A stretch of DNA of 64,000 nt, taken from contig NZ_LQPW01000013.1 of the NCBI RefSeq assembly GCF_002116635.1, positions 1-64,000 on the forward strand, given 5' to 3'. The notes under the pieces are model-generated. The model worked only from the letters and a program-made list of their open reading frames with translations. It did no database searches and was not told the origin of the DNA. Source of the stretch: Mycobacterium szulgai (GTDB lineage: Bacteria; Actinomycetota; Actinomycetes; Mycobacteriales; Mycobacteriaceae). The position numbers and the translations under genes were made by a program. Position 1 is the first letter of the stretch; the number at the start of each line of letters is the position of its first letter. Shown here one piece after another: positions 36,224-45,075 of this stretch.

Positions 36224-38161
36224 TCAGACTTCGATACGCGCACCGATGATCACGGTACGGTCCAGTGGCAGCCCAAAGTATTCGGCCGCGTCGGCGGTGC
36301 TGTACGAGGTCGCAATGAACAGGCGCTTGCGCCATGGCGCCATGGTTGGTGCCGTTCCTTTGATCAGCTCGAGCTTCGACAGGAAGTAGGAAGCTTCGTC
36401 GACGGCGATCGGGCCCTCGGTTTGGGCCGGATCGAGCTGCCGAAGCGCAGCACAGACATTCGGCGTTTCCATGTATCCGAAGTGTGCGGTCACGTGGACG
36501 ATGCCGTCCTTGGCGTAGCCGAGCGCGTCAACTTGGGTCCGCCCGGACTCGGGCACTCGGGGCACCGGAAGCGTATCGATCGCCATGATCACCACCTGCT
36601 CGTGCAGCACCCGATTGTGTTCGACGTTGGCGCGCATGGCCAGCGGCGCGGTCTGTTTGCCCCGGTTGAGGAAAATTGCCGTTCCGGGAACACGCGTCAC
36701 CGGCGGCTTGCCCGCGGCGAGGCCGTCGACGAACTCGCGTAGTGGCCCTTCGGCCTCTTCCCTTGCGTGGGTGACAATTTCGCGTCCGCGTTGCCAGGTG
36801 GTCATGACGGTGAAGGCGATTACGGCGATCAGCAGCGGCAGCCAGGCCCCGTGCACCAGTTTGGTCAGGTTGGCCGCCAGGAACATCACGTCGACCAACA
36901 GCAGAGCCCCGCCGCCTGTCACGACCAGCCACAGCGGTGTTCCCCACCGGGTACGGGCGATGTAGAGGAACAGCAGCGTGGTGATCGTGATCGTTCCGGT
37001 GACCGCCATTCCGAACGCGAAAGCCAGTGCAGCCGAACTGCGGAACGCAAACACCAGAGTGAGCACCGAGATGAGCAATAGACCGTTGATCCACGGCACA
37101 TAGATTTGGCCGATTGTCGACTCCGACGTGTGGGCTATCCGCAGTCTCGGCAGATAACCAAGTTGAGCGGCCTGTGAAGCCACCGAGAATGCACCGGTGA
37201 TCACGGCCTGCGAGGCGATCACCGTCGCGGCCGTGGCCAATAGCACCATCGGCAACCGTGCCCAATCCGGAATGAGCAAAAAGAAGGGCGCGCTGACGGC
37301 TCCGGTGTTACCGAGCAGCAGTGCGCCCTGGCCGAGGTAGTTGAGGGCACATCCCGGCAACACCAGTAACAGCCAACCCGACGTTATCGCGCGCCGGCCG
37401 AAGTGCCCCATGTCGGCATACAGCGCCTCGGCGCCGGTCACCGAAAGCACAACTGCGGCAAGCGAGAAGAACGCGAAGTGGAAATGCCCGACCATGAACT
37501 TCGCCGCGTACACCGGTGAGAGCGCCTTGAGGATCTCTGGATGATCGGCGATTCCTGCCACTCCGCACGCACCGATCGCGGCAAACCAAGCGATCATCAC
37601 CGGCCCGAAGAGGCGCCCGACGGCGCCGGTCCCGTGCCGTTGCACGGCGAACAGCGCGATGATGATCACCGCGGTGATCGGCACGATCCAGGTATTGAGT
37701 TGCGGCTCGATGACCTTGACGCCTTCGACCGCCGACAGCACCGAGATCGCGGGGGTGATCATGCTGTCGCCGAAGAACAGCGCCGCGCCAAACAGGCCCA
37801 AGGCGCTCAGGGCCATGACCGCACGGCGCGTGGGCCAACGGCCCAGCAGCGTGATGAGCGCCATGATGCCGCCCTCGCCGTGGTTGTCGGCTCGCATCAC
37901 CAGGCTGACGTAGGTCAGCGTCACGATCAGCATCACCGACCAGAAGATCAACGACACGACGCCGTACACGTTGTCGGTGCTGATGGGCACCGGGTGCGGG
38001 TCATCGGGGTTGAAGACGGTTTGGATCGTGTAGATGGGGCTGGTGCCGATGTCGCCGAACACCACACCGAGTGCACCTACCACCACGGCGGTTGCCTTGA
38101 CCGGGCTTGCTTTGACCGTGCCGAGCCGTTGCCGCAACACAGGTTCGGGATTTGTTTGCAC
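36224..38161 (-). CDS. kup: KUP-family potassium uptake transporter
   Basis: A 645-residue low-affinity K+ symporter. The start VVVGALGVVFGDIGTSPIYT carries the diagnostic GDIGTSPLY-type motif. About 12 transmembrane helices follow up to residue 430 or so, then a 200-residue cytoplasmic domain (VPGTAIFLNRGKQTAPLAM; YFLSKLELI). Length and motifs fit Kup. It is not part of the ancestral Rv1879-Rv1880c order, so it came with, or into, the accessory block. Confidence 0.93.
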   Translation of the reverse strand: MQTNPEPVLRQRLGTVKASPVKATAVVVGALGVVFGDIGTSPIYTIQTVFNPDDPHPVPISTDNVYGVVSLIFWSVMLIVTLTYVSLVMRADNHGEGGIMALITLLGRWPTRRAVMALSALGLFGAALFFGDSMITPAISVLSAVEGVKVIEPQLNTWIVPITAVIIIALFAVQRHGTGAVGRLFGPVMIAWFAAIGACGVAGIADHPEILKALSPVYAAKFMVGHFHFAFFSLAAVVLSVTGAEALYADMGHFGRRAITSGWLLLVLPGCALNYLGQGALLLGNTGAVSAPFFLLIPDWARLPMVLLATAATVIASQAVITGAFSVASQAAQLGYLPRLRIAHTSESTIGQIYVPWINGLLLISVLTLVFAFRSSAALAFAFGMAVTGTITITTLLFLYIARTRWGTPLWLVVTGGGALLLVDVMFLAANLTKLVHGAWLPLLIAVIAFTVMTTWQRGREIVTHAREEAEGPLREFVDGLAAGKPPVTRVPGTAIFLNRGKQTAPLAMRANVEHNRVLHEQVVIMAIDTLPVPRVPESGRTQVDALGYAKDGIVHVTAHFGYMETPNVCAALRQLDPAQTEGPIAVDEASYFLSKLELIKGTAPTMAPWRKRLFIATSYSTADAAEYFGLPLDRTVIIGARIEV

Positions 38162-38173
38162 GATTGATCGTAC

Positions 38174-39097
38174 TCAGCCCAGGTACCGGCCGAACCATTC
38201 CAATAGCCGCTGCCAGGCGTCGGCCGCCGCGACTGGGTTGTAGCGCGGACCGGTGTCGTTGAAGAATGCGTGGTCGGCGTCGGGTTCGACGACCAGTTCG
38301 TTGACCAGTTTGGCGCGCTCGAGTGCTGCTTTGGCCGCCGATTGAGAGCCGGTCACGCGATTGTCGAGGGCGCCATAGATTGCCAGCACGGCAGCCTTGG
38401 CCCCGGCGAAGTCAGCGTTGTCCGGGAGCGGTCCATAGAACGGGACGGCGGCGGAGACTCCCAGTGCGCCCGCGGCCAGCAGCTGCCAGACCAATCCCCC
38501 GCCGAAACAGAAGCCGACCACGCCGACCTTCTGTCCGGGAGCCCGCAGCTTCAGTTGGGCCACAGCGGAATTGAGGTCGTGGACGAACTGCTCGGGCGAA
38601 ATGGTGCCCAGTGCAGCGGTTGCTTCGGCGGGGTCGGCAAAGGCGCCGGTTCCGCCCTTTCCCGACAACAGGTCAACGGCCATCGCTGAATACCCGGCCC
38701 CGGCCAGTCGACCGGCGACCGACCGCACCCAGTCGTTCAATCCCTTGTTCTCATGGATGACCAGCACAGCGCCTTTGGAGTTCGCGGCCTGCGCCCACGC
38801 GGCCTGAAGCTGGCCCTGGGGGCCGGGCCAGGTAATGGGCGAGGTGGGTAGCGCACCGGCCATGCCGGGTGGTTGGGCTGAGGTGGGGGCACCGGCCGAA
38901 CTTGTCGCACCGGACGTGGGGCCGGCGGGAGCTTGATCTGGTTGTTGCGGCTTGGAGCAGGCCGCGATCAGTGCGCTCGCGGCTGCCGCACTTACGCCGA
39001 GCAAGGCCAGCCGTCGCATGGCTTGGCGTCTGGTCAGCAAGCCGTCGACGTGGTCGGTCGCGATCTCTTCGGCGAGGTAGTGCTGTAGCGAGGTCAC
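38174..39097 (-). CDS. exported dienelactone-hydrolase-family protein
   Basis: A 307-residue (GTG start) or 319-residue (ATG at 39133) protein. After about 20 polar residues comes a twin-arginine-like leader (TRRQAMRRLALLGVSAAAA) with a Cys just after it (LIAACSKPQQ), suggesting a Tat or lipoprotein signal. A Pro/Ser/Thr-rich linker leads to the hydrolase domain: VLVIHENKGLNDW, nucleophile motif GFCFGGGL (Cys, as in dienelactone hydrolases), IYGALDNRV (Asp) and DADHAFFND (His). The catalytic triad looks complete. It is an exported hydrolase of unknown substrate, 12 bases upstream of kup's far end on the same strand. Confidence 0.87.
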   Translation of the reverse strand: MTSLQHYLAEEIATDHVDGLLTRRQAMRRLALLGVSAAAASALIAACSKPQQPDQAPAGPTSGATSSAGAPTSAQPPGMAGALPTSPITWPGPQGQLQAAWAQAANSKGAVLVIHENKGLNDWVRSVAGRLAGAGYSAMAVDLLSGKGGTGAFADPAEATAALGTISPEQFVHDLNSAVAQLKLRAPGQKVGVVGFCFGGGLVWQLLAAGALGVSAAVPFYGPLPDNADFAGAKAAVLAIYGALDNRVTGSQSAAKAALERAKLVNELVVEPDADHAFFNDTGPRYNPVAAADAWQRLLEWFGRYLG

Positions 39098-39162
39098 GTT
39101 GGCGAGTATGCGCGCGAAAGCTGTGGTTGACACCCCACTGTCAACCGAGTTAATTGGCCGTT

Positions 39163-39621
39163 ATGACAGATGTTTCTATGATCTCGGCCCAAGGTGTCGT
39201 AGTGGGTATGTGGCAAGCCCTTTCGCGGCGGGACTGGGATGCGGTCAAGACGTTCTTGTCGGAGGACTGTCTCTACGTCGACATGCCGATGCCGGCGGTA
39301 TCGGCCCGGGGCCCGGAGAACATCGTCAAGCGCCTCAAGATCGGGTTGGAGCCGCTGGCGGGCTACGAGAATCATGACGGCACGTTGCTGGCCGACGGTT
39401 CTGATGTCATGTACGAGCACTCCGAGACCTGGACGTTCCCCTCCGGGGAAAGCGGGGTGCTGCGGTTCGTCACCGTCCACCGGGTTGTCGACGGGAAAAT
39501 CGCTGTCTGGAAAGACTATTGGGACATGAACACCCTGGTCAGCTTCGCCCCGCCCAGTCACTTCGAGAACCTGGCGAGCGGTGACAGTAGCTGGGTTTTT
39601 GACGCCACCGGCCTCGTCTGA
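39163..39621 (+). CDS. limonene-1,2-epoxide hydrolase-like (SnoaL fold) protein
   Basis: A 152-residue single-domain protein with the LEH/NTF2-like fold pattern: VVGMWQALSRRDWDAVKTFL, CLYVDMPMPAVSARGPENIV, and VLRFVTVHRVVDGKIAVWKDYWDM containing the Arg/Asp pair typical of LEH active sites. It may open an epoxide to a diol; mycobacterial homologues include EphG-type enzymes. The ATG at 39163 is chosen. It is divergent from the dienelactone-hydrolase gene with a 65-base gap. Confidence 0.85.
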   Translation: MTDVSMISAQGVVVGMWQALSRRDWDAVKTFLSEDCLYVDMPMPAVSARGPENIVKRLKIGLEPLAGYENHDGTLLADGSDVMYEHSETWTFPSGESGVLRFVTVHRVVDGKIAVWKDYWDMNTLVSFAPPSHFENLASGDSSWVFDATGLV

Positions 39622-39789
39622 GCGGTCCCACCGCGGGCCGATCTCGGGCCGGTAGTCGCCGGCGACAACGCTCTATATCACACCATTGATGTGACCAACA
39701 GTTTGCCGGATCTGGCCGCACTCCTCCCCTCCTGGCATGGCCGACGAGGGGAAGATTCCCGGGGACGAGCCGGTGCGGATGCCGATGTC

Positions 39790-40435
39790 CAAGCTGGCGC
39801 AAGGTCACCAACGCACTAACCGACGACAGCCCAAGCCAGTCGGTCAGCTGAGTGTCGAAATCGGCCGGTGAGCTAGACGTCCGACCCGGCAGAATCGAGG
39901 TTCCCAGATTCCCGTTGGCCCGCTCCACGAGCCCCTTGGTTTCACGATCATACGGCCGGGCCTGAACCTGGCGGGTGCCCAGCACGCCGCAGAACCCGGC
40001 TGCACCGTCAGCCAGCCGGTCGCGCTGGCCGATACCGGACTCGTTGTCCCACAACATTGTTCGTGGGACTGCGCCGATGCCGCCGGATAGCAGCTGCCCC
40101 ATCCCGGCCAGCAGATCCCGGTGACTCACGAGGGGATCATCAACGCGGCGATGAACCGCGTATATGCGGCGACCATCACCGAGACCGGAAACGAGCGCAA
40201 TAGCCCGCCGTGGTCGGGCACCACCTGCCCGGGGAACCACAGATCGCACTGGAACTGCTCACCGCGCCGATGGACCAGCCGGTCACACGGATCGGCCCGC
40301 GCCTACTGCGGCCTGATCTTGGACACGTTCTCGCTGAACCACGAACGCTCTCCCGTCCAGCCGACCCGGTCGGCGATAGCCGACGGGATGTACTGCACGC
40401 CGAGCACGGTGCTGATCGACCGGTTACTGGACGAG
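39790..40435 (-). pseudogene. IS21-family istA transposase remnant
   Basis: Reading leftwards, pieces in different frames resemble the DDE region of IS21 IstA: SAIADRVGWTGERSWF, GEQFQCDLWFPGQVVPDHGG, VMVAAYTRFIAALM, then after shifts RTMLWDNESGIGQRDRLADG, YDRETKGLVERANGNLGTS and PADFDTQLTDWL. Stops and frameshifts interrupt it and the N-terminal helix-turn-helix and C-terminal part are missing. No istB or terminal inverted repeats were found. It marks an old insertion beside the ESX-type module. Edges are approximate. Confidence 0.8.
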
Positions 40436-40521
40436 CGGCAGTAACCGCCCTCCGCGGCAATCCTTCAGTGAATCTTGCACGGAGATAAGTGGTAGTAGTG
40501 TTGTCACCCGCCAGGAAGGGG

Positions 40522-40851
40522 ATGAGAGTGCTTGACGTTGACTTGGAGCAGTTGATGTCCTCGGGACGGCACGCGAGCGGGCAAGCCGAGGATTTGGCGA
40601 CCGCGTTTCTGTCCGCCGACAATCGCGTCGAGGCAGCCCAATACGGATGGGCCGGCGCATCTGCGATGGTGCTCATCGCCAGGATGGCCCGCTGGCTAAC
40701 AGCATCGCAGGCCTTGATTGGCAAGGTCGCAGATCACGGATTCGCGCTACAAGATGCGGCCGCACAGTACGCGGCCGCCGAGGCGCAACGCGCACAAGCG
40801 CTCGCAGACGTCGCTGCCGCTGCCGATAGCCGGGCTTCGCTAAGGCACTGA
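40522..40851 (+). CDS. EspC/WXG100-like ESX substrate
   Basis: A 109-residue all-helical protein. A helix-turn-helix hairpin with W43-A-G45 (YGWAGASA) is followed by a C-terminal YAAAE at 83-87, matching the type VII general secretion motif YxxxD/E. These features define small EspC/CFP-10-like proteins that are secreted or act as export partners. The ATG at 40522 has AGGAAGGGG just upstream and places the fold correctly. The next gene starts 3 bases after its stop, so the two products probably form an export complex. Confidence 0.82.
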   Translation: MRVLDVDLEQLMSSGRHASGQAEDLATAFLSADNRVEAAQYGWAGASAMVLIARMARWLTASQALIGKVADHGFALQDAAAQYAAAEAQRAQALADVAAAADSRASLRH

Positions 40852-40854
40852 GGC

Positions 40855-42519
40855 ATGACCCTATCGGTGGCCGACATCGATCGGTGGAACGCGGAGGCAG
40901 TGCGCGAGGTATTTCACGCGGCCACCGCCCGATCGCAGGCCGCTACTGGGGCTTGTCGCGAATTATCGTCGCTGTCGATATTCACGACCTGGCAGGGCGC
41001 AGCCCATGATGCCGCCGCGCACCAAAACGCGACGATTCGCCAAGACCTTGACGACCACGGCAATGAGGCGCTGGCAGTGGCACGGGCAGCGGGCAAAGCC
41101 GCCGACGACATCGACAAGGTCAAAGCCGACCTGGCGAAGTTGCGGGCAGATGTCACCGCCGCGGAGATGGAAATTGACCCCCTGAGCAACCAAGTGCTGG
41201 CCATTCCCAGGGCGCGATATAGCGCTGCGGACTGGGCCAAGATACAAGAAGAGCGCGCGGCACTGCAGGCGCGTTTGACTGCGATTGTGGCCGAAGCCAA
41301 CGCCGTGGATCAGGAGTTGGCTACCGCGATCAATATGGCCGATGGCGACGCGCCTATTCCCCCAGGGCCCCATGACAATCGGCCAGACATTCAGCAGGCG
41401 TTGTCAAAGCCATTGCCGGAGGACCCCAACCAATTCACCGATCTGTGGAACAAGCTCACCCCGGAAGAAAAGGACTGGTTATACAGCCAAGACCACAACA
41501 TCGGTAATCACCCCGGCATGCCGTGGGACCCGCCCGACCATTTAGGCAAGGACCACTACAACCGGCTACATCTGCCAGAACTTCAGCAACAGGCACAAGC
41601 TAACGTCGACAGTCTGCAGCAACGCGTCGACGCGCTGGCACGCCAGATCTATATGGGCGACCACAGCGCAGCGACGACCAACGAATTCAATTCCCTTGCG
41701 CCCCAACTGCTGGCGGCCCGGCATAGCCTTGACGGCTATAAGGCAGTGCAGGCCGACTTGAACCGCAAGGATGGTGTACCCCGGTATCTTGGCCTTATTG
41801 ACGACAAAGGTCACGCCGCGGTCGCGATCGGGAACCCCGACTACGCTACGCGGAATGCGATCTTGGTGCCCGGCACCGGCCAAGACCTCGCTGCCTTCGA
41901 GGGCAGCGATTCGAAATCATTGGCCATGTACAGAGCCGCACTGCGGGCCGATCCCACTCTCAGGCCCGGCGACGTGGCGGTAACGACGTGGATGGGCTAT
42001 GACCGTCCGATGGACCTCTTCCAAGCGGCATGGCCCGATCGTGCTCAGGCGGGCGGAGCCGCTTTGGATGCGTTTGAAGCCGGGCAGCGCGCCTCCCACG
42101 TCGGAGCCCCATCCATCGACACGGTGGTCGGACACAGCTATGGCTCAACCCTGGTCGGCGGGGCCGCATCAGGTGGGAATCATCTGGACGCCAACAACGT
42201 CATCGCGGTCGGCAGCCCCGGCATGCTTGTCCATCACGCGGGCGACCTCAACCTCGATCCGGGTGCCAACGTTTATTCAATGAGGGCACGCAACGACATC
42301 ATTGAGTTGGTCACCGACATGACGCTGGGCCACGATCCCGCGGCCGCCGACTTCGGTGCGACACGCTTGTTTGCAGCATCAGGCCCCAGCAGCGACCCGC
42401 TCGGGCTATCCCCAAGCGTCGCAGCGCACAGCAGCTACTGGGACTACGACAACCCGGCACTACGGAACATGGGCGCCGTCATCGCCGGCGTTCCGCCTCC
42501 CCAGCCCATCCCCAAATGA
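40855..42519 (+). CDS. WxG-domain alpha/beta hydrolase (DUF1023), probable ESX-exported effector
   Basis: A 554-residue protein in two parts. Residues 1-150 are helical with W46-Q-G48 (TTWQGAAHDAA), like the WXG partner of ESX substrates, followed by a long coiled-coil-like stretch. Residues of about 290-554 form a DUF1023 alpha/beta hydrolase: NAILVPGTGQDLAAFEGSD, nucleophile motif GHSYGS with Ser428, and IAVGSPGM. Enzymes of this class act as esterases or lipases. It is coupled to the EspC-like gene upstream and followed by a lipoprotein gene, as in an effector, export-partner and surface-protein cassette. The target is unknown. Confidence 0.82.
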   Translation: MTLSVADIDRWNAEAVREVFHAATARSQAATGACRELSSLSIFTTWQGAAHDAAAHQNATIRQDLDDHGNEALAVARAAGKAADDIDKVKADLAKLRADVTAAEMEIDPLSNQVLAIPRARYSAADWAKIQEERAALQARLTAIVAEANAVDQELATAINMADGDAPIPPGPHDNRPDIQQALSKPLPEDPNQFTDLWNKLTPEEKDWLYSQDHNIGNHPGMPWDPPDHLGKDHYNRLHLPELQQQAQANVDSLQQRVDALARQIYMGDHSAATTNEFNSLAPQLLAARHSLDGYKAVQADLNRKDGVPRYLGLIDDKGHAAVAIGNPDYATRNAILVPGTGQDLAAFEGSDSKSLAMYRAALRADPTLRPGDVAVTTWMGYDRPMDLFQAAWPDRAQAGGAALDAFEAGQRASHVGAPSIDTVVGHSYGSTLVGGAASGGNHLDANNVIAVGSPGMLVHHAGDLNLDPGANVYSMRARNDIIELVTDMTLGHDPAAADFGATRLFAASGPSSDPLGLSPSVAAHSSYWDYDNPALRNMGAVIAGVPPPQPIPK

Positions 42520-42538
42520 TGGAGGACGTTAGGCACCA

Positions 42539-43165
42539 ATGAACGAAGTCAGTCAGCGACCCGCGGTGCGTATTCTCTGCGCTCTCGTGTTGGTCATGTT
42601 CGTCGGTGCCTGCAGTCACGAACGCCCGCTCGGGCCCCCAACGCCGACTGGCGCTACCCCCCTTGGAGGACCGCCCATGGAATCAGCACCACCACCGCCA
42701 CCGGGATGGAAGCTGCAACCCGTCATCCCCAAAAGCCAACAGCAGGCCCAAGATACGGTAATCGGCTACCTCAAGAAGACCCTGCAGGCGCTCCCCCCAG
42801 GAACCACCCTTGACGCCACCCGCTACGGCGGCGGCGCCAAAACCACCCCATGCAAAGACGTCGTCAGCGGCACACCACCGATAGAGTTCTCCACGGTCGG
42901 CGACCTCAAGCCTCCACCCGGCACCGATTTCGCCGCCCTCGTTGCCAAAGCCGGTGAAACCTGGAAGAGCTGGGGCTGGCAGGTCTACGAACGAGACGGC
43001 TTCTACAAGCCCAACCGCTTTGGTTACGCCCCTGACGGATACAGCCTGAGCATCGAATCAACGTCCCGGCCGGACTACCCTCCCACCCTCGGGGGAGTCT
43101 CACCCTGCTTTCCGCCTGATCTGCCCGATGACCGCAGCGCGTTCCCGATGATCCTCAGCGGGTGA
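42539..43165 (+). CDS. lipoprotein of unknown function linked to the ESX-type module
   Basis: A 208-residue protein with a signal peptide ending in a VGAC lipobox (Cys25) and a Pro-rich linker. The globular domain has four further Cys or Pro-Cys landmarks, including TPCKDVVSGTPPIEFS, and ends in SPCFPPDLPDD. It begins 19 bases after the hydrolase stop, with GGAGG about 12 bases upstream. I do not recognise the family. Its tight linkage and the decayed second copy behind it suggest a role tied to the hydrolase, possibly protection or surface retention. Confidence 0.8.
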   Translation: MNEVSQRPAVRILCALVLVMFVGACSHERPLGPPTPTGATPLGGPPMESAPPPPPGWKLQPVIPKSQQQAQDTVIGYLKKTLQALPPGTTLDATRYGGGAKTTPCKDVVSGTPPIEFSTVGDLKPPPGTDFAALVAKAGETWKSWGWQVYERDGFYKPNRFGYAPDGYSLSIESTSRPDYPPTLGGVSPCFPPDLPDDRSAFPMILSG

Positions 43166-43563
43166 CGGGAGGATCGACTTCACGTCCACTCATTTTAACC
43201 GGGCCTAACCGGGGTATTGATCTACGGTATGGGATGGCATTCCACGTAAATGGCTGTGCCTGCGGACATTCCACTGAAAATCCTGATGTTGCGGTGCCTT
43301 TGCCGTCCCATGCCCACTCGCTCACTGCTGGTGTGTACACCCTCAAGTCTGGCAAGTCCGCCCGCCAGTGGCTGGCAAGCACGCAAGGTGCAGCACGTAA
43401 TCTCAAACACAAACGCCCAGGGCATGGATCTGCCGAACCAATGCGCCAGCTCGAGCTCCTGGTCGCTCCCGACTATCCCCCTAGCCTTCAAGGCATTTCG
43501 CCGTGCTTTCGGCCCGATCTGCCTGATGAACGCAGCCGCTTCCCGATGATCCCCGGCGGGTGA
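43166..43563 (+). pseudogene. decayed second copy of the lipoprotein gene
   Basis: The last 40 or so codons (from about 43441) read PDYPPSLQGISPCFRPDLPD and end FPMIPGG, clearly homologous to the C-terminus of the preceding lipoprotein (PDYPPTLGGVSPCFPPDLPD, FPMILSG). Bases after both stops also match (TGACGGGAGGA, then CTTCAC). Upstream, the frame does not match the lipoprotein and no signal peptide is visible. So this is a tandem duplicate that has lost its front half. Confidence 0.75.
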
Positions 43564-43586
43564 CGGGAGGACAGACTTCACATCCC

Positions 43587-43646
43587 TCACCGAGAAACAC
43601 AACACCCCGCAAATTTTGAACGGGATGGCGTACGTCGTCTCGGTGA
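43587..43646. repeat. 9-bp inverted repeat around a 42-base spacer
   Basis: TCACCGAGA (43587-43595) and TCTCGGTGA (43638-43646) are perfect inverse complements in the gap after the decayed lipoprotein gene. They may form a stem in the transcript end or be a leftover boundary element. No target-site duplication was identified. Confidence 0.4.
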
Positions 43647-43695
43647 AGCCTGGTTAGGCCCAGCAAAACGGTTACGTGTCAAACTCGTAGCCGTG

Positions 43696-45075
43696 ATGCC
43701 AAGGGCGGCGTACGAGCGAATGCGGGCAGCGCATCTCGATGCGGTCGGGGCCGCTCTCGAAGGTCACCTGACCCGACTGGATTGGTCGCGCCAACAGATC
43801 GAGGACTACCAAAACCACCGCCTGCGGGCCTTTCTCAGCTATGCCATGCAGCGGTCGCCATTTCACGCCCGGCGGCTGCGCGGCCTCGACCCCGCCGGCG
43901 CGTCGATCGCCGATCTTGCCTCGCTGCCGATGATGACCAAGCAGGACGCCCAGCAGCAGTGGGATGCCATCGTCACCTGTGTCGATCTCGACCGCGCCGG
44001 TGCCGAGCGCGTTCTTGCGCAGCAGCAAGGGTTTTCGTACACCGACAGCGATCAACAGGTGTTCAGCTCGGGTGGCTCCAGCGGGGTGCGCGGTGTCTAT
44101 GTGTGGGATTGGAGCTTCTACATTTCGGCGGCGTGTCTAGCCTGGCGGATGCAGGCGCGCGACGAGCGCCGCAGTCCCGGGTCCGGCCCGGCACGGTTGG
44201 CCGTGCTGTCGGCCGGTGTGCCGCCGCACGCCAGCACGCCCTTGTTCGACGTGCCGACCGCGCCGAACATGCAGACCGTGGTGATCGGTGCGGGTGCACC
44301 GTTCGGCGAGGTGCTCGCCGCGGTGTCGGCCGCCCGGCCGACTCATTTGGTGGGCTATCCGACGGTGATCGGTCGGCTGGCCCGCGCGCAGTTGGCCGGG
44401 CAGCTTCGCATCAACCCGGTGCGGGTGAGCACCAACTCCGAGCCGCTGCTGGACGAGGACCGCACCGCAATAACCGAGGCGTGGCAGCCGGTCATCCACA
44501 ACCTATGGGGCTCAACGGAAATCGGCGTGCAGGCCGTCGGCTGCGGGTATGGCCAGGGACTGCACGTGTGCGAGGACGAGGTCGTCCTCGAACGCGTCGA
44601 CGACAACGGCAGACCGGTCGGCCCCGGTGAGCCGGCTGCGCGGACGCTGGCCACCGGACTCGCCAATCGCACATTTCCGTTTATCCGGTATGACCTCGGC
44701 GACCAGGTCTTGCCGCTGGAGGGCAACTGCGCCTGCGGCAGTTCCTTCGCCCGGATCGCCGATATCGGCGGGCGCCGCGACGACGACTTCGGGTACGGGG
44801 AAACGACGGTGCCCGCCATCGCCTTTCGTCACGTGCTGGGTACCGATCCGCGGATTTCGGAGTACCAGGTCACCCAGACCGCGACCGGAGCCGATATCCA
44901 GGTCGTCGGCAGCCCAGGAGTGCAGGCGCTGACCGCGTCGCTGATCGCCGCGCTGCGCCGCTATGGGTTGGCGAATCCGACGATCAATATCCAAGTGGCC
45001 GACAGCCTGCAGCGGCACCAGGCCAGCGGAAAGTTGCGGCGCTTCGTGCCGCTAAAGGGGGTGAAGCAGTCATGA
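43696..45075 (+). CDS. PaaK-like (phenylacetate-CoA ligase/F390 synthetase family) adenylating enzyme
   Basis: A 459-residue ANL-superfamily ligase. Seen are LRAFLSYAMQRSPFHARRLR (typical PaaK N-terminus), QVFSSGGSSGVRGVYVWD (P-loop, altered from TSGTTG), NLWGSTEIGVQAVGCG and FIRYDLGDQVLPLEG. It would activate a carboxylic acid as acyl-AMP and possibly acyl-CoA. It is convergent with the SRPBCC/acyltransferase pair, the stops being adjacent. It is the second adenylating enzyme in the accessory block beside the LuxE-like one. ATG 43696 or GTG 43693 is the start. Confidence 0.85.
   Translation: MPRAAYERMRAAHLDAVGAALEGHLTRLDWSRQQIEDYQNHRLRAFLSYAMQRSPFHARRLRGLDPAGASIADLASLPMMTKQDAQQQWDAIVTCVDLDRAGAERVLAQQQGFSYTDSDQQVFSSGGSSGVRGVYVWDWSFYISAACLAWRMQARDERRSPGSGPARLAVLSAGVPPHASTPLFDVPTAPNMQTVVIGAGAPFGEVLAAVSAARPTHLVGYPTVIGRLARAQLAGQLRINPVRVSTNSEPLLDEDRTAITEAWQPVIHNLWGSTEIGVQAVGCGYGQGLHVCEDEVVLERVDDNGRPVGPGEPAARTLATGLANRTFPFIRYDLGDQVLPLEGNCACGSSFARIADIGGRRDDDFGYGETTVPAIAFRHVLGTDPRISEYQVTQTATGADIQVVGSPGVQALTASLIAALRRYGLANPTINIQVADSLQRHQASGKLRRFVPLKGVKQS

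Noticed and set aside
36184..36226. Direct repeat CCGCTGGCGTCA at 36184 and 36215
   Set aside because: Two copies only, one inside the kup coding end; no symmetry and no gene-start context. Probably chance or a small duplication.
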